This document shows, in pieces, positions 38,742 to 39,055 of a DNA stretch of 39,055 nucleotides. Below the pieces are notes generated by a model. It was not told the DNA's origin, searched no databases, and worked only from the letters and a program-made list of their open reading frames with translations. Numbering within the stretch: position 1 is the first letter of the stretch; each line of letters begins with the position of its first letter. Made by a program: the position numbers and the translations under genes. The DNA is from Betaproteobacteria bacterium HGW-Betaproteobacteria-12. Lineage in GTDB: Bacteria > Pseudomonadota > Gammaproteobacteria > Burkholderiales > Rhodocyclaceae. The DNA is taken from the NCBI GenBank assembly GCA_002842345.1, contig PHCU01000020.1, positions 1 through 39,055 on the forward strand, read 5' to 3'.

Positions 38742-39055
38742 ATGGAAACGATTGGAAAATACCGGGTACTGCGCGAATTGGGCAAAGGGGCGACGGCCAC
38801 CGTCTACCTCTGCGACGATCCCGATTCCGAACGCCAGGTGGCGGTCAAGGTAATCCGCTTCGGCCAGGATTGTGCGGCCATGTCGCGGCGCATGCGCAAA
38901 CTGTTCCAGAACGAAGGCATGGTCTCGAAGCGCCTCGACCATCCGAATATCGTGCGCGTCTTCGATGCCGTGGTCGAAGACCAGTTCGCCTATCTGGCGA
39001 TGGAGTATGTCGACGGCTTCAGTCTCGAGCAGCATTGCCGCATCGACAAACTGCT
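38742..39055 (+). CDS. Ser/Thr protein kinase (Pkn2/Hanks type), N-terminal part cut by window end
   Basis: The first 104 or so residues of a Hanks-type kinase run off the right edge. The glycine loop reads GKGATATVYL (about 12-21), the ATP-binding lysine is in VAVKVI near residue 33, the C-helix region carries NEGMVSKRLDHPNIVRV, and the hinge is MEYVDG. The catalytic loop lies beyond the window. ATG at 38742 (METIGKYR) is preferred over an in-frame ATG at 38733; neither has a ribosome-binding site. A possible extended -10, TGC-TACGAT, lies at 38701-38709. It is divergent from grpE. Confidence 0.88.
   Translation, partial: METIGKYRVLRELGKGATATVYLCDDPDSERQVAVKVIRFGQDCAAMSRRMRKLFQNEGMVSKRLDHPNIVRVFDAVVEDQFAYLAMEYVDGFSLEQHCRIDKL

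Overview
The window is a high-GC, gene-dense stretch of a bacterial chromosome with no sign of a plasmid, prophage, insertion sequence, tRNA/rRNA gene or CRISPR array. Gene content and protein style (purF-metZ, a large MSHA-type pilus locus, grpE-dnaK-dnaJ, lpxH beside ppiB) suggest a Betaproteobacterium, most likely of the Rhodocyclales (Dechloromonas/Azonexus-like). The taxonomic call is inference from gene content, not from a marker search.

Layout. (1) 1-5347: the tail of a gene that may be cvpA, then purF, metZ and an HD-GYP c-di-GMP phosphodiesterase in one overlapping operon, followed by an RhlE-type RNA helicase. (2) 5348-22776: a complete MSHA-like type IV pilus locus on the + strand, mshE-G-F-B-A-C-D-O-P-Q and then mshI-(PilN-like)-J-K-L-M-N, closed by a strong intrinsic terminator. 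It encodes the assembly ATPase with an N-terminal c-di-GMP-binding-type domain, the platform protein, the major pilin, five minor pilins or pilin-like proteins, a 1275-residue lectin-like surface protein, the inner-membrane alignment complex, the secretin and its accessory proteins. (3) 22840-25940: a periplasmic ankyrin protein and a DUF411 metal-associated protein, a convergent Tat-exported FccB-like flavoprotein, and a CheX-like DUF3334 protein. (4) 25961-31970, - strand: an envelope and housekeeping operon read as TPR protein, L,D-transpeptidase, periplasmic cyclophilin, cytoplasmic cyclophilin, lpxH, recQ. (5) 32063-34654: cysS, facing an orphan branched-chain-amino-acid-type binding protein across a shared terminator. 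(6) 34804-38596, - strand: grpE-dnaK-dnaJ behind a good sigma-32 promoter. (7) The start of a Ser/Thr protein kinase runs off the right end.

The most interesting part is the MSHA locus and its control. Its two gene blocks are in the opposite order to the Vibrio cholerae arrangement. A sigma-54 -24/-12 match and a 37-base dyad lie upstream of mshE. A run of eight C follows the mshE start codon directly, which could allow slippage. Separate promoter candidates precede mshB and mshI. An HD-GYP phosphodiesterase two genes upstream, together with the MshE N-terminal domain, suggests c-di-GMP control of this pilus.
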